From: Zoroaster sp. YZ-2022
Taxonomy: Eukaryota > Echinodermata > Asteroidea > Forcipulatida > Zoroasteridae
Assembly (NCBI GenBank): GCA_029582265.1
Contig: CM055837.1
Location: 3,333,148-3,397,147, forward strand
Direction of reading: 5' to 3'
Length of the DNA stretch: 64,000 nt
Below the pieces are notes generated by a model that was not told where the DNA came from, ran no database searches, and was given only the letters and a program-made list of their open reading frames with translations. A program made the translations under genes and the position numbers. Below, in pieces: positions 1-29,615 of the stretch; position 1 is the first letter of the stretch, and each line of letters starts with the position of its first letter.

Positions 1-2175
1 TGTTACCAAATAATAACAACTTGTTAAAATACAATTATATTGGATGGACTGTAACATTTGGTAATTGTGGGATTGCAATGACATTTTTGGGACACGTTGA
101 CCCCGTCCAGGGACTGGAGTATTGAACACAAAATATACTAAACAAACATTTGCCAAACGAGAAGTTATTTCCAATACTGACGCCTGCTGTCTACCACAGT
201 AGACAGCAGGAAAACCTGATGGTCTGTCCGTTACGTGCATGATCCGTAAGGGCACTCTTTACATAAACAGCTGCCGTCTCCAGGGCATGCTGGTAAGCGT
301 ACGCTATTGCCTTCATTTAGTTACCAAAATTAAGCATAGAATTTTTTTTTTTGCGGAATAGAAGGTACTTTTTCCTCGTTTACAGACCATTAGATTTTGG
401 ACACACACCATAAGATGTCCGCAATGCGAAGTGGCCTGATAGATTAAAGATATTTATTACATTTTAAACGCCAGAGGGCTGTGATACACACGTATACTCG
501 ACAGCTGGACCAGTGCTCTATTTTAATAGGAAATCCAATGTCGAACTCACCGTGTTAAAAAGAAATTAAAAATCTAATTAAAACATGACAGTGTTTAGGT
601 TAATTGAAAATGCACTTTTTGCCTTAAATTGTATCGCAGGTCATCGAGTGCTGTAGATTTCCGTTAATGGGAAGGTATAAATTTGGTCATTACCAGATTA
701 TTAAATACACGAATTTTATCTAAAATTTTTAAAGTTCGTATAAATCATCCTGAGAAATTATTTCGTCTGAAGTGCTGAAAAAACAATAAATGAGAAAACA
801 ATAAATGACCCAATTTGTGCCGTCCGGCAATTTTTGGTTAAATATAAAAACATGTAACAGATTTTCGTCGTATTCTTCAAAAGACGTGAGCACTTATTAT
901 GATTAAACTTTCACAAGTCATTTTCGTAAATATATTTTTTGAAAATTAGAGGGTTGAAATGAACATGTTACCAAATACCAACGTTGTGCCTTCCCTTTAA
1001 CATTAGTTGAACTGGACAAGCATTATACTTTCAATCTGCACCTTTGATGTTAAAGTCGATCATTAACAGACAACGCAAAAAGCCCCAACTATCTCCTCCC
1101 ATCTCTAACCAAACTAAAGTACGAAACCATAACAATTATTCAAGCTATTTGCTAAATTGATATATGACTAGAATTTCAATCATGTTACACCTAGAAAGTC
1201 CAACGGCCTCAAATCGCCACGAAAGAAGGCTGTCTTTTCTGGTGTAGGATTTCTCCCCGGTAATAGTTGTCATAAATTCACAAGGAAAAGTAAAAAATGG
1301 TGCAACGAAGGCAATGAAAGGCATCCGTAACCCCCGAGCGACGGCGATTTCTGTGAGATTGCCGAGTACGTGTTTCGTTAGCTGAAGAATCTTAAAGGTC
1401 ATGTGCACCTTTGGTAATGTTGGCAAAACTGAATCAAGATATGCATTAAAGAACCAAGCTTAATTGAACATTTTCAGCTTACTACGTTTGGTCTATGTCG
1501 TTAAAGAGGAAATAGTGAATATGCAGTGAACTGGAAATTATTTAACTTTAAAATAAAATACAGCACCTTAAAAATTGTTTTAGAGTACCAGTGTGATTTC
1601 CGCCGGGCAAATGTGTGTGTGTTTGTATGTAGAGCTTGTACATTTTGTACGTCTCCACGTAACATCAATAAATTGCAAATTTTCAGATGAATAAGGTTTG
1701 TGATGTAATGTTAGTGCCGCAATCAAATTAAGAATTTTTCTGCTGACATTTCAAAATATCAGATTTGATGGTTTCTTGTCATAGACCAGTGTACATTTTG
1801 TGCCCGGCGCAAGTTTGACCTTTGGGGCTTTTTTTTAATCATGTGATGTCATAGGTCACATCGTCAATACATTATATTTAAATGGAAGGAACAACATTGG
1901 TAATTACTAATCTCATAATGTTCAATCCCAAAATACTTCACACTTTCCACATGGGTTGTCTTATGGGCGTAACTAAGTGGCATATGGCTACCTCTTCATA
2001 TCAAGAAAACCAGTGGAACAAATCGGACCTTTATAAAATTCACGTCTTGATAGTGTTACGACGTAGGCCCTAATTGTGTGTCATTTGTACCAGTTGTGAA
2101 CCCGTTTCGTAACACTGAATATGAGTAATCATAAGGTATGGTAAATTAAAAGTAACGAAATGGTCGAATTGTAAT

Positions 2176-2516
2176 AATAATAATAATAATAATGTGTGGA
2201 TTTATATAGCGCACGTATCCACCAACTAAGTGGTGCTCAAGGCGCATTATATTATTATCCCTGCTCATAAATCATTCCTGAAACCATCTCAGCTCCCTGG
2301 GGAGTATACAGCTCAATTGCTGCCATTTCTAGCGCATATAGAGCAAACCAACTCTGCCTTCACAGGTACCCATTTAACCCCTGGGTGGAGAGAAGCAATT
2401 ATGATTAAGTGTCTTGCTCAAGGACACAAGTGTCACGGCCGTGATTCGAACCCACATTCTGTTGCTAACACCAGAACTTGAGTCCGGTAAGCTAGACCGC
2501 TCGGCCACGACACCTC
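2176..2516 (-). mobile_element. tRNA-Leu-derived SINE
   Basis: On the minus strand it opens with a tRNA-Leu(CAA)-like head: GTGGCCGAGCGGTCTA (A box) and GTGGGTTCGAATCA (B box) around GACTCAAGTTC. A body with gtccttgagcaagacactt follows, then gcgctatataaatccacac and a (TTA)n tail. It is flanked by attgtaat at 2168-2175 and 2517-2524, a probable target duplication. This is the standard layout of a tRNA SINE of about 340 bp. Confidence 0.8.
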
Positions 2517-2841
2517 ATTGTAATGTATTTGTGAAGATAATGATGGTATCAATCTCCCTAATAAAAATAATTTTGTCTGAGGTGCTGTTACTTTTAAGAA
2601 ATTTAAGAAAAGGAAAATAATTTCCAGTGTGAATTGGGGAAAGAGCCCTAAAATAATACGAAAAAACTGAATGCATGTTCACTGTTTTTGCGTAAACCGA
2701 CACAGTGTAATAAGCTGAAACTTTCGTAGGTTGGTTAATATAAATCTTGATTCAAAGAGAGTAAGTGTAGTCGTAAAACAAGTTTATCAACATTATCAAT
2801 ATGACTTGTAGCTTTGCATGGTGAAAGAGATAAGCAAAGAG

Positions 2842-3000
2842 TGTTTACGGTGACACCATGTAGGAATTCTCTTTTGAGTAGTAAATGATAATAAATACGT
2901 CGAATTGCAACCAAGCGGTTCTTTTCTGTCATTCAGAAATATAATTTTACTATACTCAAAAGAGAAAATTCCTACACGGTGTCACCGCAAACAGTCTTTA
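2842..3000. repeat. Foldback repeat
   Basis: gtttacggtgacaccatgta...ctcttttgagta (about 2842-2881) is the inverse of tactcaaaagagaaa...acggtgtcaccgcaaac (about 2951-2992). Related sequence at 5095-5190 and 26225-26270. Confidence 0.65.
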
Positions 3001-4688
3001 CTTTATAACATTTATCAATGCTGTACAATCCTTAATTAAACACCTGTGTATAATTGCCGTATTGTCAGTTTGCATCATTACATCAATTAAAAATTTACAC
3101 TGACTTGCCACTTAGGGATAATATCTTCGACTCTAATTGGTTGAACTGGCTGTGAGCCAAATTGCAGTTGGTGAATTCTCTTTTGTCGTAGTTATAATAT
3201 GAAGGTGATAATATGGTGTCCTCATCCATCCTCCGCTCGAGTACGTAACGGTGGAGTTTAAAACATTGTATTAAATATGAATACATAAATAATTTCTGTT
3301 TTAAAACAACGCGTAAAAAAGGTTTCCCCAAAAAGATTTTTTGTTTATTTGGGAAAATGTTTAAAAACATTTTGGTTGAACAGTTTCAACATTTTGAATA
3401 CAATGGTATAGGCCCAAAATAAAGTGCTACCGAGGAATTTGGTTAATTATTTGTTAAATGGGGTCAAAAAGTGGACAAAACGTGGGGAGCTAGTGGGTAT
3501 ATACTCCCCATCTCCCATGATTGGTTGCTGTGATATATGATCCATAATGATACTGATACAGTTTGAATATTTTACTTGATTTAAAGAATATTTTCCCCAT
3601 AATTTAGGATCATAATTATGAATGCAATGCCGTGCGCGATAACCTTTGGAATCTACAGAATTATGATATTAATTTCAGCAATTATTAATTTCATTGTCCA
3701 TTTTCGCGCATCGCAGTATCACTGAATAATTTACTTGTCACCATTCTATACCCATGTTTCCTGTTATTTCTAGATATATAGCCTATGCTTTGTGCATGAG
3801 CTATCGAGTGTACGTTGTTTGGAAAATTAACTATTTATACCTTGGGGCCAAATACAATGATATTACTTGTAGGCCTATTCGTATTCATGAATATATTTCC
3901 GTGAATTTCAGTAGGGAAACGAATACAAATGTAAGCCCATTATGTTTATTCTAATGATTTTAATTTACATTTCAAAATATTCGACAAGGCCTGTGGCTTA
4001 ATTGCTGGACCGGCTTATTGCGGACAGGCATGGTCAAAAAGGGATACCATACCCTGACAGGGATGCCACAAGGGGCCCTGGTGGGTATATTGACTTGAAA
4101 TTTGATAATTCATTAGCCATTGCAGTGTAATCAATTTTGAATTTCACACACAAATGCTAATCAAAAAAGGTGACCCTCCCCACAAGCTTTGATTTAGAAC
4201 TAGGGTGTCCAAATTTGCTGGAAATTTCACAACAGGGTGCGTGCCCAAATTGTTCACTTACAATACTTTTACGACAGATAAATAGGTCCAACATTGAAAC
4301 CCCTCTGGCTGATACTGTGTCCCCGCCCCTTTTTGGAAACCTAATCCGCAAACCAATTACAGTTGGTACCCATAAAGGTTAAGGTGTTCTTGGACGGTTC
4401 AATATGGCGACACAGTTCCTTTAAAGAACCACGCCGCTACGGTTCAGCCATTGTGGCACGTTCGTCGACAAATGCTGACTGCGCGAGTAACCCATCACAG
4501 CTGAAGCATTAACACACAGTGTATATTCCTCCGCCTCAATGACTTTTTAGTCGGCTTTTACCACGGTGTAATTCATTTCATTTCATCTAATGATTAACAC
4601 TGTGTCCTATATCCCATGGGCTCGATTACAAGACCTCTAATACTGTTAGTCCACTTGAGGGCGCTACATAGTAATCTCATCTTCTTCT

Positions 4689-5012
4689 TCAAGTTCCATG
4701 TCTTTCGACGTTGGATGACACAATAGCCCACCACTTTTTCCTGTCCAATGCTGTTCTTACTGCACATTCATACTGCATTCCAGTCCATTCTTTGATGTTG
4801 TTATACCAGTTAGCCCTTGGACGACCTCTGTTTCTTTTTCCGTCAATATATCCTTCCAATAATGTTCTGTAGATGTTATTTAGCCTTATTAAATGTCCAA
4901 AATAATCTCCAAAGTAATCTCCAAATGTCCAAAGTAATCTCATACATAAATCATATATAGAACATATACCAGCTGTTTGTGTGTTTATATGTGGATTTTT
5001 ACATTTATACAT
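4689..5012 (-). pseudogene. Non-LTR retrotransposon 3' relic
   Basis: The open frame ends KRNRGRPRANWYNNIKEWTG then VRTALDRKKWWAIVSSNVER and HGT-stop, which matches the conserved C-terminal end of LINE reverse-transcriptase proteins (GRGRPR-x-W-x-DNI-x-EWTG, DR-x-W-x-x-IVxNV). Only the last ~100 residues remain. Local duplication (GDYFGDYFGH) shows further decay. Confidence 0.65.
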
Positions 5013-7134
5013 TGATCTTCACATAATTTAAAGTACTGTAAAATAATTTCAGATGATCGTCTTCTCTTGAAGACGATCAGAGCATACTTATCGAAACATT
5101 GAGTTGTAACCACCAGTTCTTTTCAGAACTAATTACTACTCAATAGAGAATGTTTCACATGGTGTTACCGCAAACAGTCTCTACTTATCATGTTCACCAC
5201 AAAGCTACAGATATTACTTAAGGTCCACGTGGGTAAAGAGGACATAGGTCTATACCTTTTTGTGTGTGTTATTCGCACCGTGCATGAGCTGTTGAGGGCA
5301 CATGTTGTTAGACCACTGTGGGCGAAAGGGCAGCGATAGTGCGTCGCGTTTGGCGTATTTTGCAGTTAATGTGCGTACACGTGGAATATCTCCAGCCATC
5401 ATTGGCTAGCAGAAGTACACGTGCGCTGAGTACTATAACATGCGCACATAAAGTGTACGCACAACGCTCACACGATGCAAAAGTGGCTATCATCAAGACA
5501 CTGGGTGCAAATTCACCTCTAGTGGGCTACGATGTGCACTGAGCGGATACCCTTTCTGGCAGTGTGTCCCCAGATATGCACTTGTTCCTGTAACTTTTAA
5601 CTTTTTATAGAGTGTTGGATATTATTAATAAATCATAATCGTGTAGTGGCTTTCATTTTTCAAATAAAGAACATAGTATAATGGGACACGCCGTCTTCTG
5701 CGCTAAAGGTCCCATTTGTTGTAGTGTCACACGGTAACACCGCCCTGGTGTTTGAATGTCGTGAAAAGCATTTAGCATGTTAATTTTCCAGTTTCGAGAT
5801 TTCACCATTTTCATCATGCGAATAACCTTGGAAGGCATGATATCTTCCCTAACACATTTATTCCAATATTATTGCAAGAATTTAATTCGGTATTTTATTT
5901 AAATTTTGATTCAATCACAATTAAAGTCGCTCACTAAATTATTAAATAAAAGATTAATGGCTTACATTTTCAGTTAGAGTTGTGGTATCACCATATTCAA
6001 ACGTTCTGTAGACGTTTGGTTTTGCAAAACCAATTGGAGTAGAAATAATTTCCAGATATCTGGAGAGAGGGAGAGGAGACGAAATGAACCGACAACAAAA
6101 TAAAGTTTTATGTACGTATATCTTTTGCCAACAAATTTGGGCCATGACTGGACCAGTTTTCACTGGACAAAAATGTTGCAGAATAATAATAAAAACAATC
6201 GTAAAGTTAAATTTCAAAAGATCTTCTTATCTTGTCCTACTTCTCTCGCACAGGTGCTGCCGAGCTAAATGCAATTACCTAAAGAAAACATGTCCACACG
6301 AGTTCAGGAATTGTGCGGCACGAAAACCCCTTGTACAACAAACTCATGGAATTCGGTCAAGCGGTATCTCGCCCGTTGCGCGCGGCGTGACATGTCACCT
6401 CGAACACGTGTAGTCTAAACGGGGCTGGACAGGTTTTTTTTTTCGAAAAGTGAATTAATCTTGGAAATCGCCCACGAGTGGACGTCCTATAGATCGAGAG
6501 TTCGAAAGATCACTGACCATGGGAACATTCGTATTTGCCTGTGCTAAGTGAATTTTTCATTATGGCCTGAAGCTTTTTACTGAGTAGATGGTCATTCTGT
6601 GATGATTAAATATTTACCGCACTGACCTTGAAAATTAAAATATTAAAACGTAATGTTATTATATAAGGTCTTTTGGAACAATATTAAAAGACGTAAATAT
6701 TTTAAACATGCACTGTTCTTAAACGGACTTAAGCTAGTCTAGGTTATATTTTGATCCAACACAAGACGCTGTGACAGCATTTATTGTAGTAGGGTTGGAA
6801 AGACGAAACGTCACAGTCAGGTTCCCTTGCATGACACGGCATTTATGATAAGGACGCATATTATGTTGCACGTCAGGGTTCCACGGTTTCGTAATTCGAA
6901 TCGCGATATCTGTGAACGATACTTGTTTACATACTAACCCATAAATCCCAAAATGTTTCGACGTTTTTCAACAAATTTCTTTATGATCAATGCTTTATTG
7001 AAAACAAATCAAAAATCAACATGCACTTATAATGTTTATGTTTTGTTGCTTTTTTGTCGAAAGGAATATACTTAAGTTATGTTTCATCCTCCTGATAATT
7101 CATATTTTCAATATTTCTTTTCTCCACACTTCAG

Positions 7135-23891
<16,757 letters not shown>

Positions 23892-23932
23892 CGTCACTAC
23901 CACCACTTTATAGTACAATAATATCAGGTGAC

Positions 23933-24218
23933 CACTGATCTCTATACTAACTGGATAGGAGATGGGCGCTGATTGGCCTATAAAAAGTTGAAGTAACCGG
24001 CCGCCATGTTGGTTCCCCTAAATGGTAAAAAGTCAAAGCATACAGACAATAACAACAACCGGTTCAGCAGCACTCGGCATTGTCGTCGGTCGGGTAGAAG
24101 TAAAACTGTCCGGCCGTCACACATGCGCCTTCTTTCTGAATTGGGGGAACAAAGATGAAGGACAACAAGCTTCAGCCAATCGGCACGATCTCCTATCCAG
24201 TTAGTATAGAGATCAGTG
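23933..24218. mobile_element. MITE-like foldback just after the mGluR stop
   Basis: Perfect 30-bp inverted ends (cactgatctctatactaact... at 23933-23962 and its complement at 24189-24218), with further imperfect pairing inward (gattggc/gccaatc). It starts 41 bp after the stop codon and so is probably transcribed in the 3' UTR. Confidence 0.8.
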
Positions 24219-24681
24219 ATTGTGACATAATGAGGAACCAACCTCTGGAAGCTTCAGCGCGTTTGATCCTAGCGTTTGTGAAATTGTGAAGTCTCAGAAA
24301 AGAGAGATTTAACTTTTTGAAATGCAATTTTATGATTAGTAAATTAAGCTTTAAAATGAAACCAGTAATTTTGTATCATAATCAATATTTCCATTTCATA
24401 GTTCCATTTCATATAGTAAGAAGTGTACAATGCCTTCAAAAAAGCAGTGTGTTTTTCTTCTACTTAATAAGCCTTGTACTTCGCTTAAACTGATAGAAAT
24501 TCAACTCGATACGGTAGCAATATAAATGCAATCATATGGCTACTAATTATTGTGCCTTTCACCCTGCAGTTGATAAGAATTTCGAAATTGGATAAAAAAA
24601 TGTGACCGAATCTCTCAAATCTCCTTTTAACGACATCATTAGTTTGTGATATTATTGATTCACTGAGAAATGTTATTGAAA

Positions 24682-25035
24682 CAGGGCCGGATTTAGGACT
24701 GGGCAAGCTGGGCAGTTGCCCAGGGGCCTCCACAACCAGGGGCCTCCACATATTTCATGAAGAAAAAAATTTGTAAGGAAAAATGTAGGCTGACCTGAAC
24801 TGTAGGCTGGTCTGTAAATATATGTACTGTACTATATTCTTGTTATGATTGATCATGATTGACCTGCTTGCTTGCTTATTCAGATTCTTTCTACTTGAAA
24901 AAAATTACTTTATGGATGGCTGTAACTATGTCTTGTGACTCTTGTCACCTTTTAGTTTTTAGTATTCTAAGGTAGGGTGGGCCTCCACTACTGAAGGCTG
25001 CCCAGGGGGCCTCCACATGTCTAAATCCGGCCCTG
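24682..25035. mobile_element. hAT-type MITE with perfect 8-bp TSD
   Basis: Ends CAGGGCCGGATTTAG and CTAAATCCGGCCCTG, flanked by tattgaaa at 24674-24681 and 25036-25043. The terminal sequence and 8-bp duplication are hallmark hAT features. 354 bp, no coding capacity. Confidence 0.88.
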
Positions 25036-25289
25036 TATTGAAAAACAAACTCATGTCCAAATGCAGAAACTGTATGGATCATTTTACTTCATTGTCTTGC
25101 ATCAAAGCTCATTTAGTGAGTTTACTGGTAACAAAATAATGAAGGCGTAGACCAACTTATAATAATAGCATTTTTTTTTTACTCTTTAGGAAATATTTAC
25201 TTGCAGAGTCTTTTGACTTCTCTGATATACACTGCCTCATGGGTATTTATCCTATGATATAACATTGTGTACTGTATTTATGGTGCTGA

Positions 25290-25905
25290 TGGCATGACAA
25301 TACTTAAGGCCAAAACATGTTTCCAGTTTCTGGTCATAGGTCGGCTTCAAAATCCATCATCAAAATTGTGTGTATTTTTTATTTTTTTTTGCCAACTAGT
25401 GCAATACGTGATACACGTATACGCGATTATGGAATCAGACCGAATTTCCCATACACACTCTCTTAATGTAAAAGAGTGAAAAACCACTCTTTCAAAGAGC
25501 TATATGGCGGACAAGTCTTTTTGGAGTGGATAAAGAGTAAAATTGGTAGTGTATAAAGAGTGAATTGGTCGCCGTTTATTGTATTTTTCACTCGAATCAG
25601 AGTGGGTTTCACTCCAAAAAGACTTGTCCGCCATTATAGCTCTTTGAAAGAGTGGTTTTTCAGTCTTTTACATTAAGAGAGCAGCATGGTGGCTAAAAAA
25701 AATAAGAGAGGCCTCACAAATCGGGCAAACGTTCATACCCCTATGTGGGAAAAATCTACTCGATTCAGCAATTTTGGCTGCACTTGCCGACGAGTGGGTC
25801 TGAGGCGATGTGCTTGGAAACCAGAAACTAGATAGTTTGTTGACCTAATAAAATATGCAGCTATTATTTATCTACCATACGTGACTTTAGAATAATTGTT
25901 TCACG
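25290..25905. repeat. Dispersed foldback repeat, interrupted copy
   Basis: Matches the complement of 43570-43925 (ccagtttctggtcataggtc, aatcgggcaaacgttcatac, gtttgttgacctaataaaat) and is split by the MITE at 25458-25681. Confidence 0.6.
25458..25681. mobile_element. MITE with ~70-bp inverted repeats, nested
   Basis: ctctcttaatgtaaaagagt at the left and its complement at the right pair over about 70 bp. It interrupts another dispersed repeat whose two halves (gaatttcccatacac / atggtggctaa) flank it. Confidence 0.8.
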
Positions 25906-26312
25906 TCGCAGTGAAGGGCGCCCCCAGTGTCAATATTCATTGCATCTACCAGCGTACCCGCCTGACGATGGATCAGACACAAGTATTGTATTTAAATCAA
26001 TTTTAGCAACAGTTTGATTGTAAACAATTTGGTATGACTTAATAATAAGACAACAGCTTTATTGATACACACAAAGAAATATACATTCTCGCGTGCTTTT
26101 TCAGATAATAGGTTGATCAAATGAAACCTGAATTGTAAGAGGAAGTTTGCGGGCGGTATATTATTAAGTTGTAAAGTGCGGCCTCAGAGAAAACAAACTG
26201 TGGTTTGTACTGACACATTATAACAACTCTTGAGAGATATTACACGGTGCTACCACAAACTTACTCTTGCTGTTCTTATATCATGCAAACCTTAAAACAT
26301 GAAGTGAAATTC

Positions 26313-26478
26313 CAGTGACGTAGCCAGGATTTTCAGAGGGGGGGGGGGAGGGAATTCACCGACACAAAACTCAAATGAATTGACAAAGTTTGTGGATTTA
26401 CCGACATACACTATTTTGCCAACAAGTGTGTGTGTGTGTGGGGGGGGGGGTAGCCGCCCACTTTTGGCTACGCCACTG
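26313..26478. mobile_element. Short hAT-like MITE
   Basis: Ends CAGTGACGTAGCCAG and TTGGCTACGCCACTG, a very common hAT terminal type. attccag occurs at both edges. The interior is mostly poly-G and TG repeats. Confidence 0.65.
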
Positions 26479-27296
26479 ATTCCAGACATGTTATGGTTTA
26501 TACACGAAATTTAATTTATTTTATTGTAGAATGTCAAAGGTCAATTGCAACATTTTAGAAATGTTTCCATAATAATTGGTCAGCTCATTTTGCACATTGT
26601 AATATAATGATTTGAAATAAATAGATGTAATTTTTTTGTATAATATAACATTAAAATTATAAATCTAACTGTGAATTATGAGTGTTCATGTTTAAATTAT
26701 TGCAATAAATTTAAGTTAATCTGAAAACAAAGTGATATCTGTTTGATCATTTTATCATTTTAAGTATTATGTACAATTTCTGTCATAAACAAATGTTGAG
26801 ACTTTGATTGCCTTAATAACGCATATGGCCACAGGAAATACGTGATATATGTACACGCGGGGACCAAATTTCCCATGTACAAAGTATGATGGCTAAGAGA
26901 GGCCTCACAAATCGGGCAAACGTTCATAACTCTATGTGAACAAATCGTTTAAAACACAGCACGGCAGAACTCCAATCGATCAAGCAATTTTGGCTGCAAT
27001 TGGACATCGTTTCATAGCAAAAAAGAAAAGAAAATTAAATATGCGGACACCAGAGATATTTTTGGGGTCTTATTTGTTCTTTTTTGTTTCCTTTCATTCA
27101 TTTGGTATTTTGTTGGTTTTACTGACTGTTTTGCCTTTTCTGTTTGTTTGTCTATTTGTCTGTTCATCATCTTTTTCTTGTCTTTATTTTTGTTTGTTTG
27201 TTTATTCAGTAATTTGTCTGTTTGTATGTTTGTTGTATTACTATTATTGTCTGTTTTGATGTAGGATTTTAGGCTTTGCATGGTGGAGATACGGTA

Positions 27297-27425
27297 GATG
27301 TTATTGAGTTCTTTTGGGTACACCATGTAATGATCTCTTCTTGGAAGAAGTGATGGCTCTGAGAAGAGCCGGTTGGTTTGTTCTCAACGTTTCGACTAGT
27401 CTGCTCTAGCCGTCATCAGGAGAAT
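27297..27425. repeat. Dispersed repeat (ctcaacgtttcgactagtct), copy 1
   Basis: ttattgagttcttttgggta, ggctctgagaagagccggtt and ctcaacgtttcgactagtct recur at 47681-47808 in the same order. A hairpin ggctctgagaagagcc lies inside. Confidence 0.65.
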
Positions 27426-27618
27426 GAAGAGTGTGTAGAATGCAGAAGCTTTTATTGTTTGTTTGTTTATGTGTTTGTTAGGTCGGTCTGTTCGTTGGTC
27501 ATAAGTTCCCTTGTTTTGTTTCGTTTGTTTGTCTGCTTTATTGCTTTCTTGTTTGATTGATTGCTCAGTTCACGACGAAAGGTCGTGCATACAAAACCCA
27601 TATGAAAAAAATTCTCTA

Positions 27619-27841
27619 TTAAAGGGACAATATCGTCACGATTAACAGGGCATGGAATCGAAGTGCTAGTTTTAGATAAACTCAGTGACTGAAAATTATA
27701 CTCCACATGATAAAGTCATGTTACCATTTCTGCTGCTTAATGAGCCAGTAATTTTCAGTCACTATGTTCATCTTAAACTAGGACACCGATTCCATGCCCT
27801 GTTGAAAGTTGGCTCTGATTGTGACGATACTGTCCCTTTAA
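27619..27841. mobile_element. TTAA-flanked MITE, copy 2 (near complete)
   Basis: ttaaagggacaatatcgtca at the left and gatactgtccctttaa at the right; internal cagtgactgaaaat and its inverse. The best reference copy in the window. It is followed by aggacaaatctgagataa, a tail also seen near 60080. Confidence 0.8.
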
Positions 27842-28387
27842 GTTAATAAATAGGACAAATCTGAGATAATTTTGCAACAGCCGTTAGCTTCCACAGTGCC
27901 ATCATTTCCATTGTTTGCTTTGACCTTTAACCTCGACCAATGGTCATCGTTGAAGGAGGTAGTTAGTAATCATGGCTGCATGGTCTCAAGAAGAATACTC
28001 GAAGTACATTGAGATATCGTATACTGGTATCCTGATAACAATCTATACACAACCTCGTCCTCATAATGATCGACTGAACGGATGTCTCAATCTAGTATTT
28101 GACAATGCTACGCACGGTGGGGGAGGGGGAAGGATAGGGGGACACGGTGATTTCCCAAAGGCTTGCGTTCGTGAAACGTGCTGACACTTTTAGAGAAGCC
28201 AAAAATTGCTCTGTATTTTATCTACGAAGTAACATTTACCTGAGAACCTGTTTGGAAAGAATATACATTGCATTACAATTTGGCTGCAACGAGACTGGCC
28301 CCAGCTCGATGGTGTGTACTACAATGTAACGCGTGTAGTCTGTGACTAGACCAATTAGAATCATTTAGACCATTGGTTACGAGGTTG

Positions 28388-28392
28388 ATAAT
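28388..28392. repeat. Target-site duplication, left copy (BEL/Pao)
   Basis: ataat directly before the 5' LTR; the identical ataat follows the 3' LTR at 36239-36243. Five bases fits BEL/Pao integration. Confidence 0.9.
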
Positions 28393-28933
28393 TGTAAATG
28401 TAGACTTTTATTTTGCTGACCATTGTTTTGTTATAGCGCCCTCTTCAGATACTGAGTGGAGTTCGATAAACACACAAACATAGCACATTGTTTTTGACCA
28501 TGTAAGCTGCCATCTTTGTACATGTCTTTACATGGACCTTCAGACCAGTTACGGTTTCTCACCTGAATTTGCGACAGTCTTTATGGATGCAAGGAGGTAT
28601 TTATATCCTGATATTACTTAAGTCTATATGTGCATGTAATTTGAGAATTAGTGTTTTTAGCTAAGCTATTATCAGTAATTTACATGTGTTTATTATTGCC
28701 CTGTTGTTAGTCATTTGAACTTATGCTCCGTTTTGTCAATCTTATTGTTACAGTTTTCACGGAGCTTAGAACAAGATTGTATTGTGAAGCATGAAAGAAC
28801 AATGACCCTACATCACAATCAAACCTCAAGCTTTTGTCGAGACCCTTGTTATTCCGTGTGACTTTCACTGAGATTTATTGAGTTCTGCGACCCTAACGGC
28901 AGCACATTAACTTTGCGAATGCTGTCCGCTACA
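28393..28933 (+). repeat. 5' LTR of BEL/Pao element
   Basis: 541 bp, starts tgtaaatgtagac and ends ccgctaca. Serves as promoter and polyadenylation region of the element by family knowledge. No obvious TATA box was seen. Confidence 0.96.
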
Positions 28934-29615
28934 GTGAAAACTCCGTTCCATTTGCGACGAGGGAACTGTACATTGCGAAGGGACTGTGGCTTCATCGCCG
29001 TACCAATGGCATAGAGACATTGCGGAACTAAATTATGCGGAACACGGAAAGCTGTTCATCGATTGAAATTTGAATGTCTTCAGAAACTGGCATCAAATAG
29101 GACGTATTCTCTTGGATAACTGAGACTGAGACACTGTTGATTGTTCTACACAATACAGCAAAGAGACATTTTTGCACCTGCACTGTGGATTTGGATTGAA
29201 AACAACGGACTGATCGAGCTGTCTTCATATTGCGAGATATATAAACATTGCTTATACCAACTGTGTTTATTATTGAATCATATTGCATTTTTATGTGCTA
29301 TTGATTGATATTTTGCTGGGAATATTAATACAGCAAATTAAGTGCTCTTTTTAATTTGTATGTCTAGATTAACCAGTATACATATAACTCTTTCTGATCA
29401 TTTGTACATATTTTGATTGACTGCCCTTTAATTACCAAATAGTCTTGAGGATATAGGCTAAATTATTAATTTCATGCTTATGTATTTTTTGTAATTTAAT
29501 AGCACAGTGCATTGATCAAGGTTAATTTCAATTTATTTGATTTCTGTAAATTATCAGCCCCTTTTTAGGCATGATCATCTGCTCATATCAAATTTGAGAT
29601 CTACAGATACGCATC

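Larger units (their letters stand above)
1..7134. other. Region upstream of mGluR exon A
   Basis: Intron or intergenic sequence. It holds the SINE (2176-2516), foldback repeat (2842-3000), LINE relic (4689-5012) and fragments related to the transporter-intron array (near 1405-1445 and 2735-2790). I searched for an earlier mGluR ligand-domain exon and saw none. The remainder shows no coding signal. Confidence 0.6.
23892..28392. other. Spacer between mGluR and the BEL element
   Basis: Almost entirely repeats: MITEs at 23933, 24682, 25458, 26313 and 27619, dispersed repeats at 25290 and 27297, and a tgtttgtt-rich stretch at 27060-27260. No gene. Confidence 0.6.

Noticed and set aside
5308..5542. 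Overlapping plus/minus frames in a GC-richer stretch
   Set aside because: No homology and both strands open; best explained by local palindromic, repeat-like composition.
7032..7134. Methionine-started extension of mGluR exon A
   Set aside because: It lies upstream of a good acceptor (cacttcag) and the homology begins exactly after it; the hydrophobic stretch is intron translation, not a signal peptide.
26936..27326. 107- and 104-codon opposite-strand frames
   Set aside because: They translate tgtttgttt-type low-complexity sequence.
28934..29050. Primer-binding site after the 5' LTR
   Set aside because: No TGG-starting 18-mer directly follows the LTR; tggcttcatcgcc near 28988 could not be matched to a tRNA 3' end with confidence.
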